From Bradyrhizobium sp. 1(2017) (GTDB taxonomy: Bacteria > Pseudomonadota > Alphaproteobacteria > Rhizobiales > Xanthobacteraceae), in the NCBI RefSeq assembly GCF_011602485.2, contig NZ_CP050022.2, forward strand, positions 2,128,001 to 2,192,000: a stretch of DNA of 64,000 nt, in the 5' to 3' direction. The notes under the pieces are model-generated. The model worked only from the letters and a program-made list of their open reading frames with translations, was not told the DNA's origin and did no database searches. The translations under genes and the position numbers were made by a program. Below, piece by piece: positions 45,212-54,721 of the stretch (the stretch's first letter is position 1; every line of letters begins with the position of its first letter).

Positions 45212-46060
45212 ATGATTCGGGACAAGTCTGCCAGGAAGCCGGCCAAGGGCACGCCAGGGAAGGGCGCGCCAGAGAAGGGTGCTGCGAGAAAAGCTGCGCC
45301 TTCCAAGACAGCCAAAGCGCCGGCCGGGAAGAAAGGCATCATCGCCATCGCCCCGCCGAGCTTTCGCCGCGAGCGCGCGCTGATCAAGCGCGGTGTCTGG
45401 CCGGTCGCCGGTTGCGACGAGGCCGGCCGTGGCCCGCTCGCCGGCCCCGTGGTGGCGGCGGCGGTGATTCTCGACCCCGACCGCATCCCGCGCGGCATCG
45501 ACGATTCCAAGCGCCTGACGGCCGAGGAGCGCGAAAAGCTGTTCGACAAGATCTGCGCCACGGCGCAGGTTTCGGTTGCCGTCGCCTCGCCCTCGCGGAT
45601 CGACCGCGACAACATCCTGCGTGCCTCGCTGTGGGCGCTGAAGCGCGCGGTGGTGGCGCTGCCCGAACCGCCGAGACACGTCTTTGTCGATGGCCGCGAC
45701 CGGCTCGACACGGAATGCGATTGCGAGGCGGTGATCGGCGGCGACGGTATCGTGCTGTCGATTGCAGCGGCGTCCATCGTCGCCAAGGTCACCCGCGACC
45801 GGCTGATGTGCGCGCTGGCGCAGGACTGTCCCGGCTACGGTTTCGAGCAGCACAAGGGCTACGCCGTGCCTGAGCATCTCGACGCGCTCGATCGTCTCGG
45901 CCCCTCCATTCACCACCGCAGCTTCTTCGCGCCCGTCGTCGCCGCCCGCGCCAAGCACATGCCGTGGACGGTCGAGCCGGTGCAGGACTTGTTCTCGGTG
46001 ACCGAGGTCGAGGTGCAGTTGGACGCGGGCGTGGAGATCGATGTCTCCGCAAATCTCTAG
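45212..46060 (+). CDS. rnhB: Ribonuclease HII
   Basis: A 282-residue RNase HII that nicks at ribonucleotides in DNA and removes RNA of hybrids. The catalytic site begins [13 protein letters not shown] with Asp69 and Glu70; the later DxD-type residues are in VFVDGRD and the [14 protein letters not shown] segment is conserved. The first 50 residues are an extra Lys/Ala/Pro/Gly-rich tail, histone H1-like in composition, not found in the E. coli enzyme; it may bind nucleic acid. The start ATGATTCGGGAC is chosen over a weaker one 12 codons upstream. Confidence 0.94.
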   Translation: MIRDKSARKPAKGTPGKGAPEKGAARKAAPSKTAKAPAGKKGIIAIAPPSFRRERALIKRGVWPVAGCDEAGRGPLAGPVVAAAVILDPDRIPRGIDDSKRLTAEEREKLFDKICATAQVSVAVASPSRIDRDNILRASLWALKRAVVALPEPPRHVFVDGRDRLDTECDCEAVIGGDGIVLSIAAASIVAKVTRDRLMCALAQDCPGYGFEQHKGYAVPEHLDALDRLGPSIHHRSFFAPVVAARAKHMPWTVEPVQDLFSVTEVEVQLDAGVEIDVSANL

Positions 46061-46084
46061 GGCCATGCACCGCAGCCTCCGCAT

Positions 46085-46171
46085 CGTCATGGCCGGGCTT
46101 GACCCGGCCGTCCACGTCTTTGCTGCTTGCTCCGAAATACGTGGATGCCCGGGACAAGCCCGGGCATGACG
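46085..46171. repeat. Dispersed palindromic element, family D (copy 2)
   Basis: CGTCATGGCCGGGCTTGACC, CGGCCGTCCACGTCTTTG and GTGGATGCCCGGGACAAGCC, CGGGCATGACG. It follows rnhB. The sister copy at 18473 has a longer centre. Confidence 0.85.
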
Positions 46172-46269
46172 ACCTGCGGCGGTTGCCACGACTCGTGACG
46201 CCCTTTATCAAAACGGATGTGAGCGAATAGGGCCGGCTGGACGGGTTGGCTGCATCTTTCGGACGTTGC

Positions 46270-47778
46270 ATGCGCTTTACCTCCCTGGTCATCGAGCTCA
46301 TTCGCGCCCGGCCGCGGCTGATCGTGTGGATCGCCGTGCTGCTGCAGGCTGCGATGTGGCTGTTCGTCGCGCTGGTGTTCTACCGCAGCCCGCCCGGCAG
46401 CCTCGCGACGCTGCTGGCCTTCGGCCGGGAGTACCAGGTCGGCACCGACCTCGGCCCGCCCCTGCCGGTTTGGCTCGCCGACATCGCCTATCGCGCCGCC
46501 GGCGGCCACATGCTGGGCGTCTATGTGCTCGCCCAGCTCTGCGAGATCGCGACCTTCATTGCGCTCTACCATCTCTCCCGCGCCGTGGTCGGCTCGCAGC
46601 AGGCGGTGCTCGCCGTCCTGTTGACCATGACGGTGCTGGCCTTTTCCTCCTCTGCGCTCGACTTCGGCCCCCTGGTGCTGGCGCGGCCGCTCTGGGCGCT
46701 CCTGCTGCTGCACTCCTGGCAGATCATCGGCCAGCGACGCGGCAATGCCTGGTTCGCCTGGTCGATCGAGGCAGGCCTCCTGTTATTGACCACGCCCGCC
46801 GCGATCTTCCTCCTCCTGCTGATCGTCGCCTTCGCGGTCTCGACCACCGGCGGCCGCAGGACGCTGCGCGGACTAGACCCACTGTTCGCGCTGATCGTCG
46901 TCGCCGTGCTGGCGCTGCCCTATGCGGTCTGGCTGATGCGTGCTGAAACGCTGACGCTGCCGGCCTTGCCGCAGGTTCCGGAGCTCAATGCTCGCGCGCT
47001 GCACGCGGCCTGGCTGCTTGGTGGGCTCGTGCTTGGCGCGGCGGCGATCCCCGCACTGACCTTCCTCAACGCCGGCCTGTTTGCCGACAAGGGCGAGGAG
47101 CCGCCGATCATCTACCGGCCGTCGGTCGCGCCGGTCGCGCGCAACTTCGTCTATTTCTTCGCGCTCGCACCTGCCCTCGGCGCGGTGCTGATCTCCGGCC
47201 TGCTCGGGTTCGAATCCGTCGTTGGCGGCGCCGGTGTCGTGCTGGTGATGTCCGGGCTTGCCGTGGTCGTTACGGCTGGCGATCTCATCGCGATGCGCCG
47301 CGCGCGGATGCTGCGCCTGGTCTGGGCCGCCGCGGTCGTGGCGCCCGCCATCGGCGTCGTGCTCGCCGTCCTGCTCCTCCCCTGGACCGGCACCAACGAG
47401 ATCACCACCTCGATGCCGGCGCGCGCGATCTCGGATTTCTTCGACGAGAGTTTCGCCCGCCGCACCAACCATCGCCTGCGCGCCGTTGCCGGCGAGACCC
47501 AGCTTGCGAGCCTGATCACGCTGCATTCCGGCCGCCCGCATCTCTTCATCGACGCCGACCCGGCCCGGACGCCATGGATGAATCAGGCCAGGTTCAGCGA
47601 GACCGGCGGCGTGGTGGTCTGGCGCGCCTCCGATACCGCCGGCACCCCGCCGCCGGAGATCCTCAAGCGCTTCCCCGACATCGTACCCGAAGTCCCGCGC
47701 GCCTTCGAATGGCTGGTCACCGGCCGCCAGCAGCTCTTGCGCATCGGCTGGGCCATCGTGCGGCCGAAAGGGATGTGA
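46270..47778 (+). CDS. Glycosyltransferase family 39-like membrane protein
   Basis: A 502-residue multi-spanning protein with about 10 to 12 hydrophobic helices and a soluble C-terminal part (about 400-502). Its first periplasmic loop has GTDLGPPLPVWLADIAYRAA, like the Asp plus P-P-L motif of family 39 (PMT/ArnT-like) enzymes that transfer sugars from lipid carriers. The acceptor is unknown: lipid A, hopanoid or glycan are all possible. The start at ATGCGCTTTACC places the first helix near the N-terminus. It is monocistronic between repeats. Confidence 0.8.
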   Translation: MRFTSLVIELIRARPRLIVWIAVLLQAAMWLFVALVFYRSPPGSLATLLAFGREYQVGTDLGPPLPVWLADIAYRAAGGHMLGVYVLAQLCEIATFIALYHLSRAVVGSQQAVLAVLLTMTVLAFSSSALDFGPLVLARPLWALLLLHSWQIIGQRRGNAWFAWSIEAGLLLLTTPAAIFLLLLIVAFAVSTTGGRRTLRGLDPLFALIVVAVLALPYAVWLMRAETLTLPALPQVPELNARALHAAWLLGGLVLGAAAIPALTFLNAGLFADKGEEPPIIYRPSVAPVARNFVYFFALAPALGAVLISGLLGFESVVGGAGVVLVMSGLAVVVTAGDLIAMRRARMLRLVWAAAVVAPAIGVVLAVLLLPWTGTNEITTSMPARAISDFFDESFARRTNHRLRAVAGETQLASLITLHSGRPHLFIDADPARTPWMNQARFSETGGVVVWRASDTAGTPPPEILKRFPDIVPEVPRAFEWLVTGRQQLLRIGWAIVRPKGM

Positions 47779-47787
47779 GGCCGGTCT

Positions 47788-47923
47788 CGTGCCCCGGACG
47801 CTGCGCATCGCGAAGCGGTGCGCTGCAGAGCCGGGGCCCATCTCGCCGCATCGTACTGTGCTGCTTTCTGGGTCCCGGCTCTGCGGAGCGTCACTGCGTG
47901 CCGCACCGCGTCCGGGACACGAG
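47788..47923. repeat. Dispersed palindromic element, family E (copy 2)
   Basis: CGTGCCCCGGACGCTGCGCA and CAGAGCCGGGGCCCA face GGTCCCGGCTCTGCGG and GCGTCCGGGACACGAG. It lies between the GT39-like gene and the convergent uracil-DNA glycosylase gene, ending 3 bases before the latter's stop. Confidence 0.87.
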
Positions 47924-47925
47924 CA

Positions 47926-48732
47926 TCATCCCGCAAGCGCCTTCGCGATCGCGCGCAGGTCCTGCCAGGCCAGCCGCTTGTACGCCGGCGAGCGCAACAG
48001 ATACGCCGGATGGAACGTCGGCAACGCGCGGATGGTGCGCTGGCCGGTCTCGTAGTCGAACCAGCGTCCGCGGGTGCGCATGATGCCTTCACGCGTCGAC
48101 AGCAGCGTCTGCGTCGAGGGATTACCGAGCGTCACCAGCACATCCGGATTCACCAGCTCGATCTGGCGTTGGATGAAGGGCAGGCAAATCTGCGTCTCCT
48201 GCGGCGTCGGGGTGCGGTTGCCGGGCGGCCGCCAGGGAATGACGTTGGCGATGTAGGCCGTGGTGCGGTTGAGGCCTATGGCTCCTATCATCAGATCGAG
48301 CAGCTTGCCGCTGCGCCCGACGAAGGGCAGCCCTTCGATGTCCTCGTCGCGGCCCGGCGCCTCGCCGACGAACATGATGCGCGCATCGGGATTGCCGTCG
48401 GCAAACACCAGCCGCGTCGCAGTGTGCTTCAGCGCGCAGCCCTCGAAATTCTGCATCAGCTCGCGGAGGGCTTCCAGCGTCGGCGCGGTGCGCGCGGCCT
48501 CGCGTGCGGACGCGGTCGCGACGTCGGGTGCAGGGGCAGCCTCGCCGCGCATGACGGTGGGCGCAGCGACCGGCCGCGGCGCTTCGACCGCCGGCGCCGC
48601 GCGCGGGGCCGGCGGCGGGGCATCCAATTCCGCCAGGCGGTCGATCGGTTCCTCCGCGAGCGCGCAGTCGACACCGGCCTCCAGATAGAAGGCGAGAAGC
48701 TCTCGGACGGTGGGTGCGGGTTCGGGGATCAT
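47926..48732 (-). CDS. Family 4-like uracil-DNA glycosylase lacking two cluster cysteines
   Basis: A 268-residue glycosylase that should remove uracil from DNA. Motif A is GEAPGRDED (123-131) and motif B HPAYLLR (241-247). The N-terminal 85 residues are Ala/Pro-rich and probably disordered. In classical family 4 enzymes four cysteines bind a 4Fe-4S cluster; here only Cys99 and Cys183 remain, with Lys102 and Trp167 in the other two places. I recall a Bradyrhizobium glycosylase reported to work without a cluster, but cannot say it is this gene. Divergent from etfQO by 136 bases. Confidence 0.9.
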   Translation of the reverse strand: MIPEPAPTVRELLAFYLEAGVDCALAEEPIDRLAELDAPPPAPRAAPAVEAPRPVAAPTVMRGEAAPAPDVATASAREAARTAPTLEALRELMQNFEGCALKHTATRLVFADGNPDARIMFVGEAPGRDEDIEGLPFVGRSGKLLDLMIGAIGLNRTTAYIANVIPWRPPGNRTPTPQETQICLPFIQRQIELVNPDVLVTLGNPSTQTLLSTREGIMRTRGRWFDYETGQRTIRALPTFHPAYLLRSPAYKRLAWQDLRAIAKALAG

Positions 48733-48868
48733 TTGGAAAGTCAGACTTCTATATCAGTTTGGGTCGCCTTGCATCCCAGCGAAATGCATTTCCGAGGTTG
48801 TCCTACCCGAAAAAATCGGAAACAAGAGGGCGCAATCGACCAAGGATCGTCTCAAGGGCTGAGATCAG

Positions 48869-50530
48869 ATGAGCACCGAAGAACTTCCTCCGCGCGAATC
48901 CATGGAATTCGACGTCGTCATCGTCGGCGCCGGCCCCTCGGGCCTGGCCGCGGCGATCCGGCTGAAGCAGCTCAACGCCGATCTCAACGTCGTCGTGGTG
49001 GAGAAGGGCTCCGAGGTCGGCGCGCATATTCTCTCCGGCGCCGTGATCGACCCGTCCGGGCTCGACAAGCTCATTCCGGATTGGCGCGAGGATTCCGACT
49101 GCCCGCTGAAGACGCAGGTGAAGGACGACCGCTTCTTCTGGATGACCGGCGACGGCGCAATCAAGCTGCCGAACTTCATCATGCCGCCTCTGATGCACAA
49201 CCATCATTGCTACATCGGTTCGCTCGGCAATGTCTGTCGCTGGCTGGCGCGCAAGGCCGAGGCGCTCGGGGTCGAGATCTATCCGGGCTTTGCCGCCGCG
49301 GAAGTGCTCTATGACGAGGACGGCAAGGTCAAGGGCATCGCCACCGGTGACATGGGCATCGGCCGCGACGGCAAGCCGAAGGACTCCTTCACTCGCGGCA
49401 TGGAATTGCTCGGCAAGTACACGCTGTTCGCCGAAGGTGCCCGCGGCAGCCTGACCAAACTGCTGATCAACAAATTCGCGCTGGATGCCAAGAGCGAGCC
49501 GCCGAAGTTCGGCATCGGCCTCAAGGAAGTCTGGCAGATCGATCCCGCCAAGCACCAGAAGGGCCTGATCCAGCATTCCTTCGGCTGGCCGCTCGATATG
49601 AAGACCGGCGGTGGCTCGTTCCTCTATCACTATGACGACAACCTCGTTGCCGTCGGCTTCGTCGTGCATCTCAACTACGACGATCCCTATCTGTCGCCGT
49701 TCGACGAATTCCAGCGCTTCAAGACCCATCCGTCGATCCGCGGCACGTTCGAGGGCGCCAAGCGGCTCGCTTACGGCGCGCGCGCCATCACCGAGGGCGG
49801 CTATCAGTCGGTGCCGAAGCTCAGCTTCCCCGGCGGCGCGCTGATCGGCTGCGCGGCCGGCTTCGTCAACGTGCCGCGCATCAAGGGCGTGCACAATGCG
49901 ATGGGCACCGGCATGCTCGCGGCCGAGCATGTCGCCGCCGCGCTGGCGGCCGATCGTGCCAATGACGAGCTCGTCGAATACGAGAACGCCTGGCGATCCT
50001 CATCGGTCGGCAAGGATCTGTTCCTGGTCCGCAACGTCAAGCCGTTGTGGTCGAAGTTCGGCACCGTGATCGGCGTCGCACTCGGCGGCTTCGACATGTG
50101 GTGCAACACGCTGTTCGGCGCGTCGCTGTTCGGCACGCAGTCACATGTCAAGCACGACCGCGCCACGCTCGATCCGGCCAAGCAGCATGCGCCCAAGAAC
50201 TACCCGAAGCCCGACGGCAAGATCTCGTTCGACAAGCTCTCGTCGGTGTTCCTGTCCAACACCAATCATGAGGAGGACCAGCCGGTCCATCTCAAGGTCA
50301 CGGACATGAACCTCCAGAAGACCTCCGAGCACGACGTCTACGCCGGTCCCTCGAACCGCTATTGTCCGGCTGGCGTGTATGAGTGGGTCGAGGAGGGGAC
50401 GAGCCCGCGTTTCCAGATCAACGCCCAGAATTGCGTCCACTGCAAAACCTGCGACGTGAAGGACCCCAACGGTAACATCACCTGGGTTCCCCCGGAGGGT
50501 GGTGGTGGCCCGAACTACGAGGCCATGTAA
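48869..50530 (+). CDS. etfQO: Electron transfer flavoprotein-ubiquinone oxidoreductase
   Basis: A 553-residue membrane-associated flavoprotein that passes electrons from ETF, reduced by acyl-CoA and other dehydrogenases, to ubiquinone. The FAD site IVGAGPSGLAAAI is at about 15-27. The C-terminal 4Fe-4S segment has CPAGVYEW and then NCVHCKTCDVKDP. Length and order match the mitochondrial enzyme. Start ATGAGCACCGAAG is the first good ATG after the divergent promoter region. It supplies quinol to the bc1 complex encoded elsewhere in this window. Confidence 0.96.
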   Translation: MSTEELPPRESMEFDVVIVGAGPSGLAAAIRLKQLNADLNVVVVEKGSEVGAHILSGAVIDPSGLDKLIPDWREDSDCPLKTQVKDDRFFWMTGDGAIKLPNFIMPPLMHNHHCYIGSLGNVCRWLARKAEALGVEIYPGFAAAEVLYDEDGKVKGIATGDMGIGRDGKPKDSFTRGMELLGKYTLFAEGARGSLTKLLINKFALDAKSEPPKFGIGLKEVWQIDPAKHQKGLIQHSFGWPLDMKTGGGSFLYHYDDNLVAVGFVVHLNYDDPYLSPFDEFQRFKTHPSIRGTFEGAKRLAYGARAITEGGYQSVPKLSFPGGALIGCAAGFVNVPRIKGVHNAMGTGMLAAEHVAAALAADRANDELVEYENAWRSSSVGKDLFLVRNVKPLWSKFGTVIGVALGGFDMWCNTLFGASLFGTQSHVKHDRATLDPAKQHAPKNYPKPDGKISFDKLSSVFLSNTNHEEDQPVHLKVTDMNLQKTSEHDVYAGPSNRYCPAGVYEWVEEGTSPRFQINAQNCVHCKTCDVKDPNGNITWVPPEGGGGPNYEAM

Positions 50531-50853
50531 GCCGGTATCGTGCAGCCAGGGCCGATGTGACCCAGGTTACTGGCCCCCGGCAATGTGACGCACGTTCGCG
50601 TGAGGACCGGGTCGCGGGAGCGGCCCGCGGCCACGATAAGGCCATAGTAGCGGCGTCTTGGGGCGCTGTTGGCGGATCACTTGGCCGATTTGGGGACGTG
50701 CGACAGGAATCGCCCGGTCCGAATCCTTGCGGCGACGCGCCAAAAGCGGCATTGTCGGCCTGACGGTTCCGGGTCCCGATGCCACCGGCCGCGTTCGCAT
50801 GCGATACGGCCTTCTGCTGCAAACCCAGGCACTACCAACTCAAGGCGAGCCCT
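50531..50853. other. Intergenic region between etfQO and TPR gene
   Basis: 323 bases with no convincing ORF, repeat or terminator. A CCAGGGCC...GGCCCCCGG pair just after etfQO could form a weak hairpin. GC-rich and unremarkable otherwise; it should contain the promoter of the TPR gene. Confidence 0.4.
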
Positions 50854-52651
50854 GATGTTCTCAAATCGTTTCAACCGCTGGACTGCTGCCGCCATCGCCC
50901 TGATGGGCACTGCGATCGTGGCGGTCCCCGGCGCGGTCCTGGCGCAGACGCCGGATCATCCGGAGAGCACGGCGGCGCAGTTTCCGACCCGAAACGATCT
51001 GAAGTCGCTGACCGGTGCCGGCAGCTATCTCGCCGCCCGCCACGCCAGCGTCGAGCGCGACGCGGCCTCGGCCGCCGCATTCTACCGCTCGGCCTTGCGT
51101 ACCGATCCGAAAAACAACGAACTGCTCGACCGTGCCTTCATCTCGTCGGTCGCCGACGGCGACATCGACGAGGCGGTCAAGCTCGCCGAACGCATCCTCA
51201 CCATCGACAAGACCAACCGCGTCGCCCGGCTCGTCGTTGGCGTGCATGATCTCAAGCTGAAGAAGTACGCGACGGCGCAAACCAACATCAACCAGTCGAT
51301 CCGTGGTCCGATCACCGATCTCGTCGCCACGCTGCTGTCAGGCTGGGCCGCCTATGGTGCGGGCGATGCCAAGGGCGGCGTCGCCACCATCGACAAGCTC
51401 GCCGGTCCGGAATGGTATCCGCTGTTCAAGGACCTCCATGCCGGCATGATCCTCGAGCTCTCCGGCAAGGAGAAGGACGCCGGCACCCGCTTCGAGCGCG
51501 CCTACAAGCTCGACGATTCCATGCTGCGCGTGACCGAGGCCTATGCGCGCTGGCTGTCGCGCAACAAGGATGCCGCCGCCGCCACCACCGTCTACCAGGC
51601 CTTCGACAAGAAGCTCGCGCGTCATCCGCTGATCCAGGAAGGTCTGCGCGACACCAAGGCCGGCAAGAAGATGTCGCCGCTCGTCGATTCCGCGCAAGCC
51701 GGCGCCGCCGAAGCCCTCTACGGCATCGGCGCCACGCTGACCCGCCGCGGCGGCGAGGATCTCGCGCTGGTCTATCTCCAGCTCGCGCTCTACCTGCAGC
51801 CGACCCATCCGCTGGCGCTGCTCTCCCTCGCCGATCTCTATGAATCGGTGAAGCGGCCCCAGATGGCGATCAAGGTCTATGAGCGGGTGCCCGCGACCTC
51901 GCCGCTCAAGCGCAACGCGCAGATCCAGCTCGCCATTGACCTCGATTCCGCCGATCGCACCGACGAGGCGATCAAGATCCTCAAAGGCGTCACGACCGAT
52001 GATTCCAAGGATCTCGAGGCCATCATGGCGCTCGGCAATATCGAGCGCGGCCGCAAGAAGTTCGGCGATTGCGGCACGACCTATTCGCGGGGCATCGAGG
52101 TGCTGCCGGCCGGCAACGACAAGGCCAACAGCGTCTGGTACTATTATCGCGGCATCTGCGAGGAGCGCTCCAAGCAGTGGAGCAAGGCCGAGGCCGACAT
52201 GAAGAAGGCGCTGGAACTCCAGCCCGACCAGCCTCACGTCCTCAACTATCTCGGCTATTCCTGGATCGACCAGGGCGTGAATCTCGACGAAGGCATGAAG
52301 ATGATCAAGCGTGCCGTCGAGCAGCGTCCCGACGACGGCTATATCGTCGATTCCCTCGGCTGGGCCTATTACCGCATCGGCAATTACGAGGAGGCGGTGA
52401 AGAACCTCGAGCGCGCGATCGATCTCAAGCCCGAGGATCCCACCATCAACGATCATCTCGGCGACGCCTATTGGCGCGTCGGCCGCACGCTGGAAGCGAA
52501 ATTCCAGTGGTCGCACGCGCGCGATCTCAAGCCCGAGCCGGAAGAACTGCCGAAGATCGAGGCCAAGCTCGCCAACGGTCTTCCGGACGACAATTCGAAC
52601 TCTTCCGCGGCGCAGGCCGAGAAGAAGAAGGACGACGGCAAGGGCGGTTGA
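50854..52651 (+). CDS. Secreted tetratricopeptide-repeat protein
   Basis: A 598-residue protein with a signal peptide (hydrophobic core about 12-29, probable cleavage after VLAQ) followed by many TPR-like helical pairs. The best TPRs are in the last third, for example YLGYSWIDQGVNLDEGMKMI and SLGWAYYRIGNYEEAVKNLE. The tail is Lys/Asp-rich. It probably acts in the periplasm or at the outer membrane as a scaffold in envelope assembly. It is 28 bases upstream of ispE and likely co-transcribed with it. No lipobox cysteine is seen. Confidence 0.9.
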
Positions 52652-52679
52652 GCTGAGTGAAGTTGGGGGCGTGTCGCCG

Positions 52680-53564
52680 ATGTCGGCGTTGATTGAAGAG
52701 GGGCGCGCGAAGGTCAATCTGAGCCTTCGCGTCGTCGGCCGTCGTGCCGACGGCTATCATGATCTCGAAAGCGTGGTTGCGTTTGCCGATTGCGCCGACC
52801 GGCTCACGCTGGAGCCGGGTGGCGAGCTGAAGCTCACCACCACGGGGCCACTCGCTGCGGCCTGCGGCGATACCGCCGACAATCTCGTGATCAAGGCCTC
52901 CAGGCTTCTGGCCGAGGCCGTCCCTGGCCTGAAGCTCGGCGCCTTCGCGCTCGACAAGGTGCTTCCGGTCGCGGCCGGCATCGGTGGCGGCTCGGCCGAT
53001 GCCGCGGCGGCGCTGCGGCTGCTTGCGCGTCTCAACGATCTGGCGCTCGATGATCCCCGCCTCCAGAAGGTCGCGCTCGCGACCGGCGCGGACGTGCCGG
53101 TGTGCCTCGTCTCGCGCGCCTGCGACATGACCGGTGTCGGCGAGCAGCTGTTGCCGCTTGCGCTTGCGAGCATGCCCTGTGTCATGGTCAACCCGCGCGT
53201 GCCGGTCGCGACCACGGACGTGTTCAAGGCGCTGGGCCTGCGCCACGGCGAGCTGCTGGTCGGCATCACCGACGTCATCCGCGCCCCGGCCTGGCCGGAA
53301 GAGGGCGGCTCCGTCGCCGATTGGGTCAAGGTTCTCGAAACGGTAGGCAACGATCTCGAAGCGCCTGCGATGCGCATCGAGCCTGTGATCGGCGAGGTGC
53401 TGGAAGCCCTGCGCGATTCAGCCGGCGTCAAGCTCGCTCGCATGTCCGGCTCTGGCGCGACGTGCTTTGCGATCTATGGCGCGCCGGCCGAGGCCCATGC
53501 CGCCGCCGAAAAGATCCGGCGCGATCACCCCGGCTGGTGGGTGCATGCGGGCACGTTGAGCTAG
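52680..53564 (+). CDS. ispE: 4-diphosphocytidyl-2-C-methyl-D-erythritol kinase
   Basis: A 294-residue GHMP kinase of the non-mevalonate isoprenoid pathway. It phosphorylates 4-diphosphocytidyl-methylerythritol. The ATP loop PVAAGIGGGSADAAAAL and the C-terminal MSGSGATCFAIYG are conserved; the N-terminal AKVNLSLRVVGRRADGYH is typical. ATG at 52680 has GGGGG about ten bases upstream; a GTG at 52671 is in frame but sits too close to it. Precursors made here feed the polyprenyl diphosphate synthase encoded 6 kb downstream. Confidence 0.95.
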   Translation: MSALIEEGRAKVNLSLRVVGRRADGYHDLESVVAFADCADRLTLEPGGELKLTTTGPLAAACGDTADNLVIKASRLLAEAVPGLKLGAFALDKVLPVAAGIGGGSADAAAALRLLARLNDLALDDPRLQKVALATGADVPVCLVSRACDMTGVGEQLLPLALASMPCVMVNPRVPVATTDVFKALGLRHGELLVGITDVIRAPAWPEEGGSVADWVKVLETVGNDLEAPAMRIEPVIGEVLEALRDSAGVKLARMSGSGATCFAIYGAPAEAHAAAEKIRRDHPGWWVHAGTLS

Positions 53565-53582
53565 GCGCGACTGCGCCAGACT

Positions 53583-53669
53583 GCCGTAGTGTAGGCAGAA
53601 GCGTGCCCACCACTTCTATCGATCGACATGGATGCATGGTGCACGGCGCTGTCGCGCCTGTGCCGCCCC
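53583..53669. repeat. Decayed family C element
   Basis: CTGCCGTAGTGTAGGCAGAAG and GTGCCCACCACTTC resemble the left arm of the copies at 33084 and 55699, but the right arm (TGTGCCGCCCCGG) has diverged. Probably an old copy. Confidence 0.55.
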
Positions 53670-53685
53670 GGCGCTTGACGATCGT

Positions 53686-54621
53686 TTACCTGGCCAGCGC
53701 CAGATAGCCGCTGATGGTCAGGATCGATGTGATCGTCGATGCCAGAATGACATTCGACGTCATCGCGGCCTCGCGTTTGTAAAACTCCGCCAGCATGAAT
53801 GGACCCGTGCCGGTCGGGAGCGCGGCCAGCAGCACCGCAACATGCGTGAGCAGCGGCGGCAGGCCGAACACCGCGGTTGCCATCACCCAGGTGACGGCCG
53901 GCTGAAGCACGAGCTTGAAGCTCACCAGGAGCGCCGCTGATCCGACGTTTGTCTCCGAACTCTCGCGCTTGGTGGCGAGGAACAGGCCGAGCGCGACGAG
54001 CGCACAGGGCGAGGCTGCGCCGCCCAGGAGCTTGAGAAAACTTTCGGCGGCATCGGGTACGCCGAGGCCGGTGACCGGGACGATCGCAGCCACGGCGGGA
54101 GCGACGAGCAGGGGATTGCGGATCAGCGAGCTGCCGACCTTGGCGACGAGATGCCGCCGCCGCTTCTCGGTCTGCAATCCGGTCTCGATCAGCACGATGG
54201 CGATCGCAAAGAGAATGCAGACTGTGATGATCGTAGCGATCAGCGTCGGCGCCAGCGCCTCGCGCCCGAGTGCGGCGAGCGCCAGCGGGAAACCGACGAA
54301 GCCGGTATTGGCATAGCCCGCATTGAGGGCGTCGATGGCGGCATCGGCGAGATGCCGCGGGCGGCGCAGGCGAACGGCGATGGTCAGGCAGAACACCAGC
54401 GCCGCGCCGATGCCGAAGGCGGCGATGAAGCGCGGCTGCCAAACCTCGGCCCATTGGGCATGGGCGACGATGTCGAACAGCAGGGCCGGAAGGGCGAGAT
54501 AGACGACGAAGCGGTTCAGCTCGCTGGAGGCATGCGGGCCGAGGACGCCGATGCGCCGGGCGAGCCAGCCGGCGAAGATGAGCGCGAAGATGGGGAGGAC
54601 GGCCGCGAGGGTGGAGAGCAT
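53686..54621 (-). CDS. AEC family transporter
   Basis: A 311-residue permease of the auxin efflux carrier family with about ten transmembrane helices, in two five-helix halves. The N-terminal MLSTLAAVLPIFALIFAGWL and the ELNRFVVYLALPALLFD segment are typical. In bacteria such carriers move malate, malonate or other carboxylates; the substrate here is unknown. It is divergent from a LysR gene with a perfect T-N11-A LysR box between them, so it is probably controlled by that regulator. Confidence 0.88.
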   Translation of the reverse strand: MLSTLAAVLPIFALIFAGWLARRIGVLGPHASSELNRFVVYLALPALLFDIVAHAQWAEVWQPRFIAAFGIGAALVFCLTIAVRLRRPRHLADAAIDALNAGYANTGFVGFPLALAALGREALAPTLIATIITVCILFAIAIVLIETGLQTEKRRRHLVAKVGSSLIRNPLLVAPAVAAIVPVTGLGVPDAAESFLKLLGGAASPCALVALGLFLATKRESSETNVGSAALLVSFKLVLQPAVTWVMATAVFGLPPLLTHVAVLLAALPTGTGPFMLAEFYKREAAMTSNVILASTITSILTISGYLALAR

Positions 54622-54702
54622 CGGGGAACCTGGTCTTGGAAGGGCGACTTACCTCTATCCAACCAGATCGATATCATCCAATACTGATTGCTGCACTGCT
54701 TC

Positions 54703-54717
54703 ATACCTTTTTGGTAT
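54703..54717. promoter_or_regulatory. LysR-type operator (T-N11-A) between AEC and lysR genes
   Basis: ATACC-TTTTT-GGTAT is a perfect 15-base inverted repeat in which T54704 and A54716 are separated by 11 bases, the classical LysR box. It lies 4 bases before the lysR start and 81 bases from the AEC start. Confidence 0.8.
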
Positions 54718-54721
54718 AATC

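Noticed and set aside
54715..54720. TATAAT as the -10 of the LysR gene
   Set aside because: It lies directly against the ATG, so a start about 7 bases downstream would fall inside the gene; no -35 at 16-18 bases. More likely chance or part of the operator.
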